Source: Aporrectodea caliginosa
Taxonomy: Eukaryota > Annelida > Clitellata > Crassiclitellata > Lumbricidae
Reading direction: 5' to 3'
Length of the DNA stretch: 64,000 nt
Assembly: GCA_020284085.1 (NCBI GenBank)
Contig: JACEVL010000290.1
Span: 164,001 to 228,000 of the forward strand
The notes below the pieces were generated by a model. The model did not search any database. It saw only the letters and a program-made list of their open reading frames with translations, and was not told the DNA's origin. This document shows, piece by piece, positions 1 through 9,422 of this stretch. Every line of letters begins with the position of its first letter. Position 1 is the stretch's first letter. A program made the position numbers and the translations under genes.

Positions 1-53
1 CTTTCACGGTTTGTGCGCCATTTGAAAAGCGCATCAAGGTATCGTTCGAGGAG
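1..53 (+). CDS. Secreted peptide precursor copy A, signal-peptide exon (3' part)
   Basis: The window opens inside this exon. Read from base 3 it encodes FTVCAPFEKRIKVSFEE, which aligns with the end of the signal-peptide exons of copy B (LTVCVASEKVDDNESLQ) and copy C (LTVCGAPEKIDNDSAQ). All three end in phase 0 at AG followed by GC, so the donor appears to be of the rarer GC type. The start codon and hydrophobic core lie outside the window. Together with the exons at 2074 and 3042 it would form one small preproprotein. Assignment rests on the paralogue comparison, not on a known family. Confidence 0.5.
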
Positions 54-460
54 GCCGGTGTATACTCATCGTTCGACATCGCTATTTTACTTAACATATT
101 TATTTATAACTCCATACAATTACGTACATAAGATCAGCTGTGGCAACAAACTCGTACCTTTCTCTATTAGGGTCTCCATTCTCCTTCTACATTCAACCGA
201 ACTCTCTTAAAATTAACCTATAGACGTTCAATGTTTGCAAGACGAGTGATTAAATTTAGACGGATCCCGCGGGATCTGAGATCCGACACCTCGGATTTGA
301 TGAACGATTAGATCCGCCACCTAAAATAGCAGACGCGCCACTTTAGTGTGTTTCGGTTAAAATAACCAACCATTTGCACCTTGTTTCACACATTTTATGA
401 TTATCCGAATAGCAAATAGCGAGTATACCGGTATATCGAATTTAGGCCTACGTTTTAGAT

Positions 461-665
461 TTGTGCGCCATTTGAAAAGCGCGTCAAGGTATCGTTCGAG
501 GAGGCCTGTGTATACTCATCGTTCGACATCGAGATTTGACTTAACATATTTATTTACAACTCTATACAATTGCGTACAAACTGTAACTACAAACTATAGT
601 ACCTTTCTCCAGCTGGGTCTCCATTCTCCTTCTATATTCAGACGTGCTCTCTTAAAACTAACCTC
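461..665 (+). repeat. Degenerate duplicate of the copy A signal exon and following intron
   Basis: Bases 461-665 repeat bases 11-215 at an offset of 450, with scattered substitutions; both share TTGTGCGCCATTTGAAAAGC and TATACTCATCGTTCGACATC. The sequence before 461 does not give the hydrophobic leader seen in copies B and C, so this looks like a decayed extra exon rather than a working one. The same post-exon sequence follows the exons of B (about 5800-5940) and C (about 17650-17820). Confidence 0.6.
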
Positions 666-821
666 GACATTCAATGTTTCTATGACTAACTTCCAGAACA
701 CAAGTTTGACAGATTTCTTTATTGACTCTGTCAGATAAATCAACGAATTATGGTCTGTAGAGATATGGACTTTCGAACCAATCACAATCTCTTTCAGTCT
801 ATGTAATGTCCGAATTAGCAT
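594..821 (-). pseudogene. LTR-retrotransposon RNase H remnant
   Basis: The minus-strand reading contains STDHNSLIYLTESIKKSVKL followed by a W-K-L segment. This resembles the TDHxxLxYL...S.KL.RW.L stretch of the RNase H domain of Ty3/gypsy-like polymerases. Only about 75 residues remain, with no protease, reverse transcriptase or integrase around it. Related sequence trails the signal exon in the other copies (about 150-250, 5890-5940, 17770-17830), so the remnant was probably inside the ancestral unit before it was duplicated. Identification is by eye. Confidence 0.4.
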
Positions 822-2073
822 AGCCTAGGTCTCCTTTCGTAGTAAGCCTATTTCTTTTGAGTATCAGTCAGCTTCTAATTAATTAATGCTACAAGTCGTA
901 CAATCAATCTTAATAACTTCCATCAAGTGCTAGTTGAAGGCTTTGGCCCCGTCAAAAGTTCCAAACCCATAATAAAATAATATTGAAAGCACATTATCCT
1001 TAAGTCTGTCAGATGTCGTGATCCACATCAGGAATGTCCTCGGGTACACGTTCGACTCAGCGCCTAAAATACTCAGAAATATAAACTGCATGCTCTTCCT
1101 CAAAATGTCAAATTTGCTTGAAATGGTAAGTAAAATTTCAAGTATTAGAATGAAATCGTCTGTAATTGATTGAGCTTATCTCCAAAAAATTCACAATACA
1201 CACTGCACACTCCAGGCAGATCAACTGCCCACTCTCTGTCAGAAAACATAGGCCTACTTTCTTGCACGATATATCAGTAAGGGGTCTAGCAATTTGCTCA
1301 TAAATTAGTAATGAAGAGCTTGTATACAATAAAAACGTCCAAAATTTGTTAACCTGTTTATTCGCTTCCGGCTGTTTCAAATAAAGGAAACTGTCAATCC
1401 TATCCGAACCCATCATTTCCTTTCTTGAAATCATCACATAACCAGTTAATTTTACCTCTCTATTACCAAACGCATTGTCTGCAAATTCAATGTAATAATT
1501 ATTCGATTCAGAAATGCATCTTGCTCTATCTTCTTGTCTTTCCTTGTCTCACTGTCTTTCTTTTTCTGCATTCTCTTCTTTTTCAATCTGAAGACGTAAA
1601 TCTTCTCTAGTCTTTTTTGTTCTGCCGATTTTCTCTGAATGCACTCTGCTTCTTCTTTCCTCCTCTTTTCCTGTATTCGTTTATTCTCTTTTTTTCTTTC
1701 GTCATCAACCATGAAGTCATTCAGTAATCAGAATTTCTATTGTGACAATCTCAGTGAATTTCTGCGTTGTCTTTTCCACGGCGCCTCCCACAGCACCATT
1801 GTCTTCCTATTCCTTCAGTCAGACATCTGCAGGCGCTTCCATCATATAGCCTCCCGCGATTATTTCCTTAAATTGTTTCTGTTTAATACCGATCTTCAGG
1901 AGTGTTTGTTTCATCATTCTGGGAGCATTTTCTTTATTTCAGATTGTTTATCAGTCATTTAATCTTACATGTTCATTTTTCATGATTTCACTTTCATAGG
2001 TAGATGAATCTGCGTGTGAACTGAAAAAAGTCAACTTTTTGTCTCAACTAGACGAATTCTTCCTTTCTTTTAG
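822..2073 (+). other. Intron 1 of copy A
   Basis: AT-rich, non-coding sequence between the signal and propeptide exons of copy A. It holds a pyrimidine-rich stretch at about 1520-1730, which produces a K/E-rich minus-strand ORF of no evident meaning. I see no other gene here. It ends in a good polypyrimidine tract and AG at 2072-2073. Confidence 0.45.
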
Positions 2074-2146
2074 AATCCTGCTATCGTAGATGCAGATCGC
2101 AGGGGATCGTCGCCAGATGGCGTGGCCAGAGAGAGGATTGACAAAC
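2074..2146 (+). CDS. Secreted peptide precursor copy A, propeptide exon
   Basis: The exon is bounded by a polypyrimidine-AG acceptor and a strong GTAAGT donor. Its 73 bases start in phase 0 and end in phase 1. It reads NPAIVDADRRGSSPDGVARE, then RIDK and the first base of an Arg codon completed by the next exon, giving a Lys-Arg cleavage site across the splice junction. Copies B and C have the same phases and also end in a basic cluster split by the intron. This is the layout of a prohormone or propeptide-processed peptide. No known family is recognised. Confidence 0.5.
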
Positions 2147-3041
2147 GTAAGTGCCATCAAGTCCATCACGTCCTGTATTGCTTACAATGCTTCTATTATT
2201 TCGGGCCCTGTTTATTTAAGTCACGTTAAAATGTCCGGGGGAAATGTTGGAGGGTCACTGCCCTGAAGGGAAATGCCCTGGGAATTGTCCTAGTAAAGAT
2301 AATGTCCAGTGGAAATGTCCAGGGAAAATGTCCGGGGCAATGTTTGAGAGGGAAATATAGGGGAAAATGTCCAGGAGATATTTCTTAGACCATGAGAACG
2401 TAATTTTTCGCCGATAAGTCAGTCATTTCTGAGAGTGTGTTAGTGTTGGAATTTTCCGTGACATAACTTCGATGAGTCATCAGGTTGTTGTCTTGTTTGT
2501 GATTGGCTGGCGGCTGCTTGCACTCACGCGAGTTGACGACATCAGTGATTCTTGCCGACGAGCGTTAGTCATAGGGATTTTGGAAAAATCCTGAAACAGA
2601 ATGTTTTGGAGACCATACTTGCGTAATAGCCGCTCTCGATACAACTGTTAATGCTTTTTTGTGTGCCCTGAAGTACAAACAACTCTTCCGGTTAACTAAG
2701 GTCAGCTAATCAACATTTTAAGCCAAGAAGCACCGCCCTTAAACAGCGTGCAATATATGCTCATAAAGTCATGTAAACTCCCTTAACTTTATGCAAATAT
2801 TTAATCTAGAAATGTCTAGACGAATATTCCAAATTGAATACATGGTGACGTTATGAGCTTAACTGCCAATCAAGAGTCTAAATTGTAGATAAACGCAAGG
2901 GCTAGTTTTCTTCCTCATGATAGCGATTTATAGATCCGTGCGTGTAGAACTTTGAACAATTTTTTTATTATAGGCAAGCAGGCTGTAGGCTAAGATATGC
3001 TATAATGATGGCATATTATTATATATAATGTTTTTGTACAG
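2147..3041 (+). other. Intron 2 of copy A
   Basis: Non-coding interval with the minisatellite at 2228-2385. Bases 2410-2560 contain CGATGAGTCATCAG and neighbouring text also found in the matching introns of copy B (about 7100-7200) and copy C (about 18590-18710), which supports common descent of the three units. Confidence 0.5.
2228..2385 (+). repeat. G-rich minisatellite
   Basis: Imperfect tandem repeats of roughly 16-20 bases built on AAATGTCCNGGGGAAA (for example AATGTCCGGGGGAAATG, AATGTCCAGTGGAAATG, AATGTCCAGGGAAAATG). Unit length and sequence drift along the array. It lies in intron 2 of copy A and was not noticed in copies B or C. Confidence 0.75.
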
Positions 3042-3109
3042 GTTTCGACACTGCAAAGCGTTTTGGCGGCAATACATGGAACAGACAACATAAGGGTAGA
3101 TTGGATTGA
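3042..3109 (+). CDS. Secreted peptide precursor copy A, terminal (mature peptide) exon
   Basis: Starts after TTTTTGTACAG in phase 1, completing the Arg codon, and runs to TGA at 3107-3109. It encodes 21 residues after the Lys-Arg site, beginning FDTAKRFGG. A second KR would release a shorter peptide beginning FGGNTW. Unlike the terminal exons of copies B and C it has no cysteine. The split dibasic site and phase match those copies, but the encoded peptide is unrelated in sequence. Mature product and function are unknown. Confidence 0.45.
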
Positions 3110-3490
3110 CAGAAAAGATACGTCGTATAAGCAACAGCTGCTAACTTGGGACATCAACGATTATAATTATGCACACGAGACCACAGCAATCGCTGAAGTC
3201 AATAATATCATCATCGGCCATAGTCATCTGAACATTCCAACCAAATCTCACTCACGTTCAATATTGTTTACGGCGTTTACATTAATTTAATATGAACCAA
3301 TTAACTGTTATTACAATCAGGACCAAGCGGTAGGCTCATCTATAATATCTTTGTGTAAACTCTATTATAACCGTAGCCAACTCGGTACATTATGTAGGCT
3401 ACTCTATAAAACCACAGGTACACTTTATTGTGAATAAATAGTCATGCGCATAATAATTGTCTTTCTTGTGTAGGCCTATTGTCGGTTATC
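3110..3490 (+). other. Region downstream of copy A
   Basis: Presumed 3' UTR and flank of copy A; no gene seen. Bases 3370-3435 (AACTCGG...TATAAAACCACAGG) are paralogous to bases 9385-9422 joined to 11159-11190, where a hAT transposon has inserted. This stretch is therefore a natural empty-site copy for that element. Confidence 0.5.
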
Positions 3491-3653
3491 GTCGTTGCTG
3501 TTATTGTTGTTGTTATTGTTATTGTTATTATCATCATCATCATCAGCAGCAGCAGCAGCATTATCATCATCACCACCACGACCACGACGACCACGATCAC
3601 CACGACCACCACCACCATTCTTATTTGGCTGTTTTACATGAGGTAGATATAAA

Positions 3654-3742
<89 letters not shown>
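3491..3742 (+). repeat. Trinucleotide microsatellites ending in (ATT)n
   Basis: Mixed TTG/ATC/CAG/CAC/GAC triplets at 3491-3625 grade into about 29 ATT units at 3655-3742. The array creates artefactual poly-Ile, poly-Asn and His-rich ORFs on both strands. Confidence 0.9.
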
Positions 3743-3953
3743 GTTTTAGTATTTGTGTTTTTAGTAGCGGTAGTAGCAGTTGTGGCAGTAAATATCTTCC
3801 ATGCGTAATGCAGTTGGATCATTGGTCTTACGGACAATTATTGGTTTAGGAAGTAATATATTTGCTACCCTGAAGTGTTGAAAGTCGGTAAATCATATTG
3901 GCATACCGTACAGACATGTGAGTAGAGATCTCAAAGGTGCGCTATATCAAGTC

Positions 3954-3984
<31 letters not shown>

Positions 3985-3985
3985 C
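3743..3985 (+). repeat. Duplicated segment ending in a LINE/SINE-type tail, copy 1
   Basis: Shares long near-identical blocks with 8780-9050, such as ATGCGTAATGCAGTTG and GAGATCTCAAAGGTGCGC. It ends in GCGCTATATCAAG plus (TTGA)n-like repeats, the tail style of many CR1/L2-derived elements of marine invertebrates. Both copies are followed by related sequence with AACGTCGTGG and (ATTC)n. Confidence 0.7.
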
Positions 3986-4107
3986 TGATTGACAAAGCCA
4001 TTCTGCTGAGGTTTCGATATAGAAATAGAACGTCGTGGCTGTCACTTGAGAAACGTGAGCAGAGGTTCTTTTGCTTCTCTTTTTAAGCAAAGGGTCAACA
4101 TCTTTTC

Positions 4108-4400
4108 ATGCATTCATTCATTCATTCATTCATTCGCCGAGTAGGCGACGACGTTGAAGGCTTCGGCGTTCGGCTGCTTCTTCTTCGGGGTCGGCGGTGA
4201 AGGCTTCGACCTGTGGCACTTGGGCCAGAAGAAGTATTCCTTGCCCCGCTATGTGCCTTCTGCTAGTTCTTAGTTGTCTTTTAAGTCTAAACTTAAAACT
4301 CATCTCTATCTCTTACGAACCGCAGCATGATTCTCTAGTCTGTTGACTTCGACTGCACATTTATTTCCAAAGGAAGACGGTTTCAGCTGATAAAAAATGC
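4108..4400 (+). mobile_element. LINE 3'-end fragment (CR1/L2-like)
   Basis: After an (ATTC)n run, bases 4255-4330 read S-FKSKLKTHLYLLRT, with a stop codon upstream in the same frame. The F-K-x-x-L-K-T-x-L-Y/F motif is typical of the extreme C-terminus of CR1/L2-type ORF2 proteins. The 5' part is missing. A related stretch at 9150-9230 repeats the GGCGACGAC...TTCGGCTGCTTCTTCTTC part. Confidence 0.5.
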
Positions 4401-4915
4401 ATACAAAATCAACACAGATTGAAGTTTACGTTGCAATTGTAAGAAAGAATCGAAATGAGAATATTATAATGCCATATAAAAAGCCCTTCCTACTGATTGC
4501 TTCGCACTAAACGTCTTTATTGATTGCATCCATTTAAATAATTTATGTGCAAAACAACGTATGGTCCATCTGGAGGCAATCGAAGGTAGATCTACGGGTA
4601 GGTACGTGTTTTGCGCTGTTATAATGTCTTATTGTTTTCCAGTCGCATTGGGACCAACTCATGCCGCATATTGTCACAGGTTCAGTTGGAATTAATGCGA
4701 ATTGAGTTATTAGCTCTGCGTGCTTTCGAGTGATACCGAAGGAGATTGAGCTGAATGATAAGAAGAAAGTCAGATGATTCAAGACGTGGATGAAGAAGAG
4801 GAGGAGGAAGAAGAAGAGGAGGAGGAGAAAGAAGAAGATATTATGGTAGGCAGGAAATACGATTGAACGGAATGTAAGGCCTACCCGTTGACTCTGATGT
4901 CCTTCATCTTTCTGC
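4401..4915 (+). other. Upstream flank of copy B
   Basis: No gene seen. Bases 4740-4900 match 15860-16015 in front of copy C and in part 25265-25320: GAGATTGAGCTGAATGATA, then a GAGGA-rich purine tract at about 4790-4840, then GGCAGGAAAT. Conservation across copies marks it as the proximal promoter region of the peptide family. Confidence 0.5.
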
Positions 4916-4921
4916 CGTGTG

Positions 4922-5033
4922 TAAATAAACGTCGGTATTTCGGTTTGAAGACTTGCAGACGACAAGGACCGCGACAGCGAGCTGTGGACCGATTGCTTCC
5001 AAGAACTCTACATTTCACTACATTTGAGCATAC
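4922..5033 (+). promoter_or_regulatory. Core promoter and 5' UTR exon of copy B
   Basis: A TATA-like TAAATAA at 4922-4928 aligns with a clear TATAAAT in copy C. About 30 bases downstream starts a presumed non-coding exon that ends at a GTAAGT donor (GT at 5034-5035). The sequence GAGCTGTGGACCGATTGCTT within it is shared with copy C. Transcription start is inferred from spacing only. Confidence 0.45.
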
Positions 5034-5661
5034 GTAAGTATCTTGTGCGTCTATGTCTTTAAAACTGTTAGGCGTTTTAAGTATCTGAATAACAATGTTT
5101 TAGCATGTGCATGGAGCAACAACAAGCCAAAACGTTTTAGAGCAGTGGGAACGCCGTTCCCACAGTTCCCACACCACTTTAAACACTGCTTGAAGTTGAT
5201 ACGATCATAGCTAGAAAGGCACAATTGCAGTTGCAGAGTTTCGATAAATTAGAATCGAAGAAGTCTAAATAAGGCTAAAAAAATGTCTTTGGGTATTCTT
5301 GTTCCCTGGGACAACACGTTTAAGATTGAGAGGTTGCGATCACGTTTACGTCTGAGCACTTAAACCCATCTTATGCTGTATCACACTACGTAATAATAGC
5401 GATTTCAGCGATCAAATAAAGACTGTCATTGTCACAGGCAGTGTAAGTCCTGTCATTTATACTTCCTGTAAAGATCTAACAATAGCAGAGACCAATTATT
5501 CATACACATAATCATAATAGACCCAACTTACGTTGCCTAAATATCATAAAACAGGTCCACACAAAAATTAATAGACTAATTAATATGGAACTTTTCTGCT
5601 TCCACAAAACCGCCTGTAGTTGACTACTTCAGCAACTGTTCAATTTATGTAGTTTTTGTAG
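5034..5661 (+). other. Intron between 5' UTR and signal exon, copy B
   Basis: Non-coding, AT-rich, 628 bases, GT at the 5' end and TTTTTGTAG at the 3' end. I see no other feature in it. Confidence 0.45.
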
Positions 5662-5668
5662 ACTGATC

Positions 5669-5779
5669 ATGAGTTTATCATGGAATCCGTTCGCTGGTCG
5701 TCTGCTGATCATTCTTCTTCTGGTCACTTTAACGGTTTGTGTGGCATCGGAAAAAGTCGACGACAACGAATCGCTTCAG
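5669..5779 (+). CDS. Secreted peptide precursor copy B, signal-peptide exon
   Basis: Thirty-seven codons beginning MSLSWNPFAGRLL. A hydrophobic core (IILLLVTLTVCV) and a short polar end follow, a classic signal peptide with likely cleavage near the VCVAS segment. The ATG lies just after an AG acceptor at 5660-5661 and matches the start of copy C almost residue for residue. The exon ends in phase 0 at CAG, followed by GCATGT, a GC-type donor. The neighbouring exons at 6747 and 7940 continue the frame. The product is a small secreted peptide of unknown function; a neuropeptide-like or host-defence role would both fit. Confidence 0.6.
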
Positions 5780-6746
5780 GCATGTGTATTATACTCATCG
5801 TTCGACATCGCGATTTTACTCGAGAAATTTGCAGCGTCAATTTTTATGCTTACATAAATGCATACATAAGATAAATTACAGCTTAGACTCATATATTTCT
5901 CTAGCTGAGCCTTCAGTCTCCTCCACTCTCAACTTCTGCAGTCTATTCTTAATCTACGAAGCCATAGTCATTTCGAACTGCTGAAAGACATCCGCAAGTT
6001 TGCTCATCCCGTCTTTTGCCAGTCAATCCCAACACTTTCCCGCTTACCCAAAGTTCTGTAGTTGCGGCATTTAACTCAAGGCTGAAAACCGAACTTTTCA
6101 AGTTATCCTTTTGTCGTCCTGCCTCTGCAACCCATCCTATACCACCAGCATCAAACACTTCAATTGTAGCACCATGCTTAACCCTTGGCTTCATCCATCC
6201 AGATTCTAACCTGGCACTAAACCTGACCAATCTACCTCGATCATTTTGACTTGATTTGGTTTCTTGGTTAGTTGCTGTTTAACGACACAGTGTCATAGCA
6301 AAGACGATTAGCGTCGCCCTCCTCCTTTCTCCAGTCTTTGGACTGGCAATGCCAGAGTGCGAGCAGTGGCAGAGTTTACTTGATTTGATTAGCGTCGCTG
6401 ATAAACTGGTCGCCCCTGAGGCTTGGTTGTAAGGTTGCTAATGAAGATAATTTCTTATTGTAGGCTTGAATGAATCCATGCATAGAGCTATTATAGCCTA
6501 TTACATATAAAAGATGTTGGCCTACTTAATGGCCATTTATGGAACATATACTAGCCTATTGCATACGATAGATATAAAATAGTCACTTTAAAGTTACAGT
6601 GTAGAAGAGAATGTAGGCCTAATGTTAATTGTGGGGCTCCACTCGTCGCAAGAAAAATGCATAGTAGGTCTGTTCTTGAATTCTGGAAGATGCATTCTTA
6701 TATGGTTGTTCTTCATTTCTTCTCATAGACTGACCAACTTTTGTAG
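5780..6746 (+). other. Intron of copy B with embedded repeat fragments
   Basis: Contains the family's conserved post-exon sequence (to about 5940) and a LINE 3' fragment at 6016-6249. Two candidate acceptors end it: TCATAG at 6728, which would bring an in-frame stop, and TTTTGTAG at 6746, which keeps the frame open. The second is preferred. Confidence 0.45.
6016..6249 (+). mobile_element. LINE 3'-end fragment (CR1-like)
   Basis: A 77-codon reading includes SSVVAAFNSRLKTELFKLSF, the short F-N/K-x-x-L-K-T-x-L-F motif close to the end of CR1-group ORF2 proteins. There is no upstream reverse transcriptase sequence, so this is a 5'-truncated insertion inside an intron of copy B. The ORF itself is unlikely to be expressed as a protein. 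Confidence 0.4.
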
Positions 6747-6840
6747 GAGGAACTTGGAAAAGCCACTAGGCTGACGAAAGACGAAAGACTTCCCGGAGAG
6801 CCATCATTAGGTGACAACGCCAAAGAAAACCCTCGGAAGC
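6747..6840 (+). CDS. Secreted peptide precursor copy B, propeptide exon
   Basis: Ninety-four bases, phase 0 at the start and phase 1 at the end, from TTTTGTAG to a GTAAGT donor. It reads EELGKATRLTKDERLPGEPS, then an acidic/polar stretch and PRK plus the first base of Arg, so a Lys-Arg multibasic site again spans the intron. It aligns with the copy C exon (ELKSTIGQTKDGSLLGESSP). Charge-rich, cysteine-free sequence between signal and cleavage site is typical of propeptides. Confidence 0.6.
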
Positions 6841-7939
6841 GTAAGTCCCGTGAATTACTTCACGCCCTGTGTCGTGTTGATTTCAAAGTTATTTTATTCT
6901 TTGGACTTTTAAGTCAGGCTCTAGGACAGCTAAGTTTTGAAGCGTGAATTACGCCTTTGACATGTTCTGAAAAAGAGCTATCGGTAAAATAACTAAATAC
7001 AAGCATAATAATAATGCATATATAAAATTATATATATTATATATATATATGCTGCTAACGTAATATATAGCAGATAAGTAAGAAAGTTTTGAGTTTGCAA
7101 TGTACTGGAATAGTTCGTAAAGTAACACCAGTGAGTCACTGGCTGTTGACTTGCTAGTGAATCCCTGGCGGCTGCACTGCGCTCAGACAGATTAACTGTA
7201 GCATTAGAAATTTAGAGTTTGCGATTAAAGGCCCTTAATTTTAAGTGCAAATTAAACAAGATATGTATACGATACCCCAAAGGGAGTGTATTATGGGCTC
7301 ATTTGCCAATCAAAGGGGTAACTTCCAAGTAAGCACAACAGCTAGTCGAAAATCTGACTAGATAGTAATTTATAGAAATGTGCATGTAGAACTTTTATGT
7401 CAGCGATTGAACCGTCATATACATTCTCATTCATTCATTTATATAGCGACCCTTCAAGAATCCTACTCCAGTCCAACCACGGTGATACAAATAAGTCTTA
7501 AGGAGTTAATAGAATGTGGACGAATCATCCCTAGGTAGCAGGCGCATCTCCAACGGGAGTCCATTCCAGACAGAAGAACCTTCAACCGAGAAAGCACGAC
7601 GCTGGCCAGTTGAGGTGTTAGCACGAGGGAACAAAAGCTCCCCTAGCTATAGAGGCTGAGCGAAGGGTCAGGACTCCGGAGGCCAGCCATAGCAGAAACA
7701 GGGCAACACAGCGAACGTAGGTAGACCGGAGCATAGCCAAGAAGCCATCGCCAGATCTGAACAGCGATTCTGTATAGTTAATGCGCTGTGGAACAGAGAG
7801 GCATATATATATATATACATACATACATGCATACATACATTTGAATTATTTTTCATTCTTACACATTCTTTTCTTGGGTCACGTTCCACAGGATTGTGCG
7901 GTGTTTGCATAGGTCAACGTGTATCATCTTTTCTTGTAG
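6841..7939 (+). other. Intron of copy B before the terminal exon
   Basis: Begins GTAAGT and ends TTTCTTGTAG. It contains (TA)n at about 7023-7052 and a minus-strand LINE fragment at 7436-7870. Bases 7070-7330 match the corresponding introns of copy C (18590-18850), including GATTAAAGGCCCTTAATTTT. Confidence 0.55.
7436..7870 (-). mobile_element. LINE 3'-end fragment, CR1/L2-like, antisense to copy B
   Basis: Read on the minus strand it carries RRAFSVEGSSVWNGLPLEMR, close to the xxAFSVxGPxxWNxLP motif near the C-terminus of CR1/L2 ORF2. It ends in GGTCGCTATATAAATGAATG plus ATGA repeats, a typical microsatellite tail. Several stop codons and loss of the reverse transcriptase domain show it is dead. 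Confidence 0.6.
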
Positions 7940-7971
7940 GTGGCTGTTGGACCTCCACTATATGTTGGTAA
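7940..7971 (+). CDS. Secreted peptide precursor copy B, terminal exon
   Basis: Starts after TTTCTTGTAG in phase 1. After the completed Arg it encodes GCWTSTICW and then TAA: a nine-residue peptide with two cysteines five residues apart, able to form a small disulphide ring. The stop is created by a partial duplication: TGTTGGACC occurs at 7945 and again 28 bases later at 7973, so the exon is longer in the homologous copies. Whether this copy is functional with the short product or is damaged cannot be told from sequence. Confidence 0.45.
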
Positions 7972-8640
7972 CTGTTGGACCACCTCATGTTGGTGCTGCA
8001 TGCGGGGCATCTTCCATCTGTGATGGGTAAACGACAGACGATTGATTTCCACTCTTCAGGCGTCAATGACAAACACTACAGTGACTAAGAATTGACTTTA
8101 ACTTAATACATCAATGAATATCTGAAAAACGTTGTCTTTGTTAGGACACATCTAGGTTAGCAACCCACATAAGATTGCTGATGAGTGGGTAGAGTTTAAT
8201 TTCATATTATTCATTTCTTATTTTTGGAATCGTGAGTTCGTCATATTTCAGTGATTTTCCATTCTTGCACCAACGTCACGTTACACAGAATTGCATGATG
8301 TACCATATGACCCCTTCAGTGGTATAGAAATTGTACAGTACTCTAAGAACGGAAAATTATATGTAAGAACTTTTCGTGTTAACAAAATTGTTTTTACAAT
8401 TAATATAGAGAAATGACAGTTAACATAAAAAGCGTTAGTGTTGTTGTGACCATCGCTCTTCCCCGTCGGGCAGTCTTAACATGGTGCCCTAGAAGGCGAC
8501 TGCGTTGAATCGCTGAACAGTCACCGACAGGCTCTGAAAGAGGAAGCGTGTCTCACGGTTATCTCCGGTAGTTGTCGTCAGGCGGCGGCGACCCAGCTCT
8601 GAGATGAAAGCGAAAGCGTTTAGTATTATTATTATTATTT
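7972..8640 (+). other. Downstream flank of copy B
   Basis: Holds remnants of the longer ancestral terminal exon (to about 8035) and presumed 3' UTR. Bases 8040-8330 (TCCACTCTTCAGGCGTCAATGA, CATTCTTGCACCAACGTCAC) match 19575-19850 behind copy C. No other gene seen. Confidence 0.45.
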
Positions 8641-8723
8641 TTTTTTTTTATGCCCCGAGGTATACAGGATCCCTCAGGGACTTGAATATTAATTATAAGA
8701 ATGTAAAATATCCGGAATGGCCC

Positions 8724-8778
<55 letters not shown>

Positions 8779-9050
8779 GGTAGTAGTAGAATTATTAGTA
8801 TTAGTATCAGTATTAGTATTGGTATTTTTAGTAGCGGTAGAAGCAGTTGTGGCAGTCCTCCATGCGTAATGCAGTTGAATCATTGGTCTTACGGGCAATT
8901 ATTGGTTTAGGAAGTAATATATTTGCAACCATGAGATGTTGGAACTCACTTGGAAGTCGGTAAATCAGATTCGCATACAGATTATGTGAGTAGAGATCTC
9001 AAAGGTGCGCTATATCAAGTTTTATTGATTGATTGACTGATTGACAAAGT
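8625..9050 (+). repeat. (ATT)n and duplicated segment, copy 2
   Basis: A T-run and about 20 ATT units (8724-8777) are followed by the second copy of the segment seen at 3743-3985, again ending GCGCTATATCAAG plus (TTGA)n. The sequence continues to about 9235 with the same AACGTCGTGG and GCTTCTTCTTCG blocks as copy 1. Confidence 0.75.
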
Positions 9051-9422
9051 CCTTCTGCTGAGGTGTCGATACAGAGGTAGAACGTCGTGGTTCTCACTTT
9101 GGAAACGTGAGCAGAGGTTCTTTTGCTTCTCTTTTTAAGCAAAGGGCAACATCTTTCATTCATTCATTCGTTCTCCGAGTAGGCGACGACTTTGAAAACT
9201 TCGGTGTTCGGCTGCTTCTTCTTCGTGGTCGGCGCCTTACAAGTGGCAGCCACGTCTTACATGCTCTCTTACCAGACAGCGTTTAGATTTTATTCAATAT
9301 TGACCGTTGTTGCTATTGCGACAATGGTCAATCATTAGCCATGTGTAATAAGTCTTTTCAATTGTGTAGGCTATATTTTAACAGTAACCAACTCGGAATA
9401 GTAAGTGCTTTATAAAACCAGA

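Noticed and set aside
1452..1712. K/E-rich minus-strand ORF resembling a charged coiled coil
   Set aside because: Comes from a pyrimidine-rich stretch in an intron; no start context, no partner exon and no conservation in the other copies.
4543..4965. 140-codon minus-strand ORF with poly-Leu/Phe
   Set aside because: Generated by the GAGGA purine tract of the promoter flank; shadow of low-complexity sequence.
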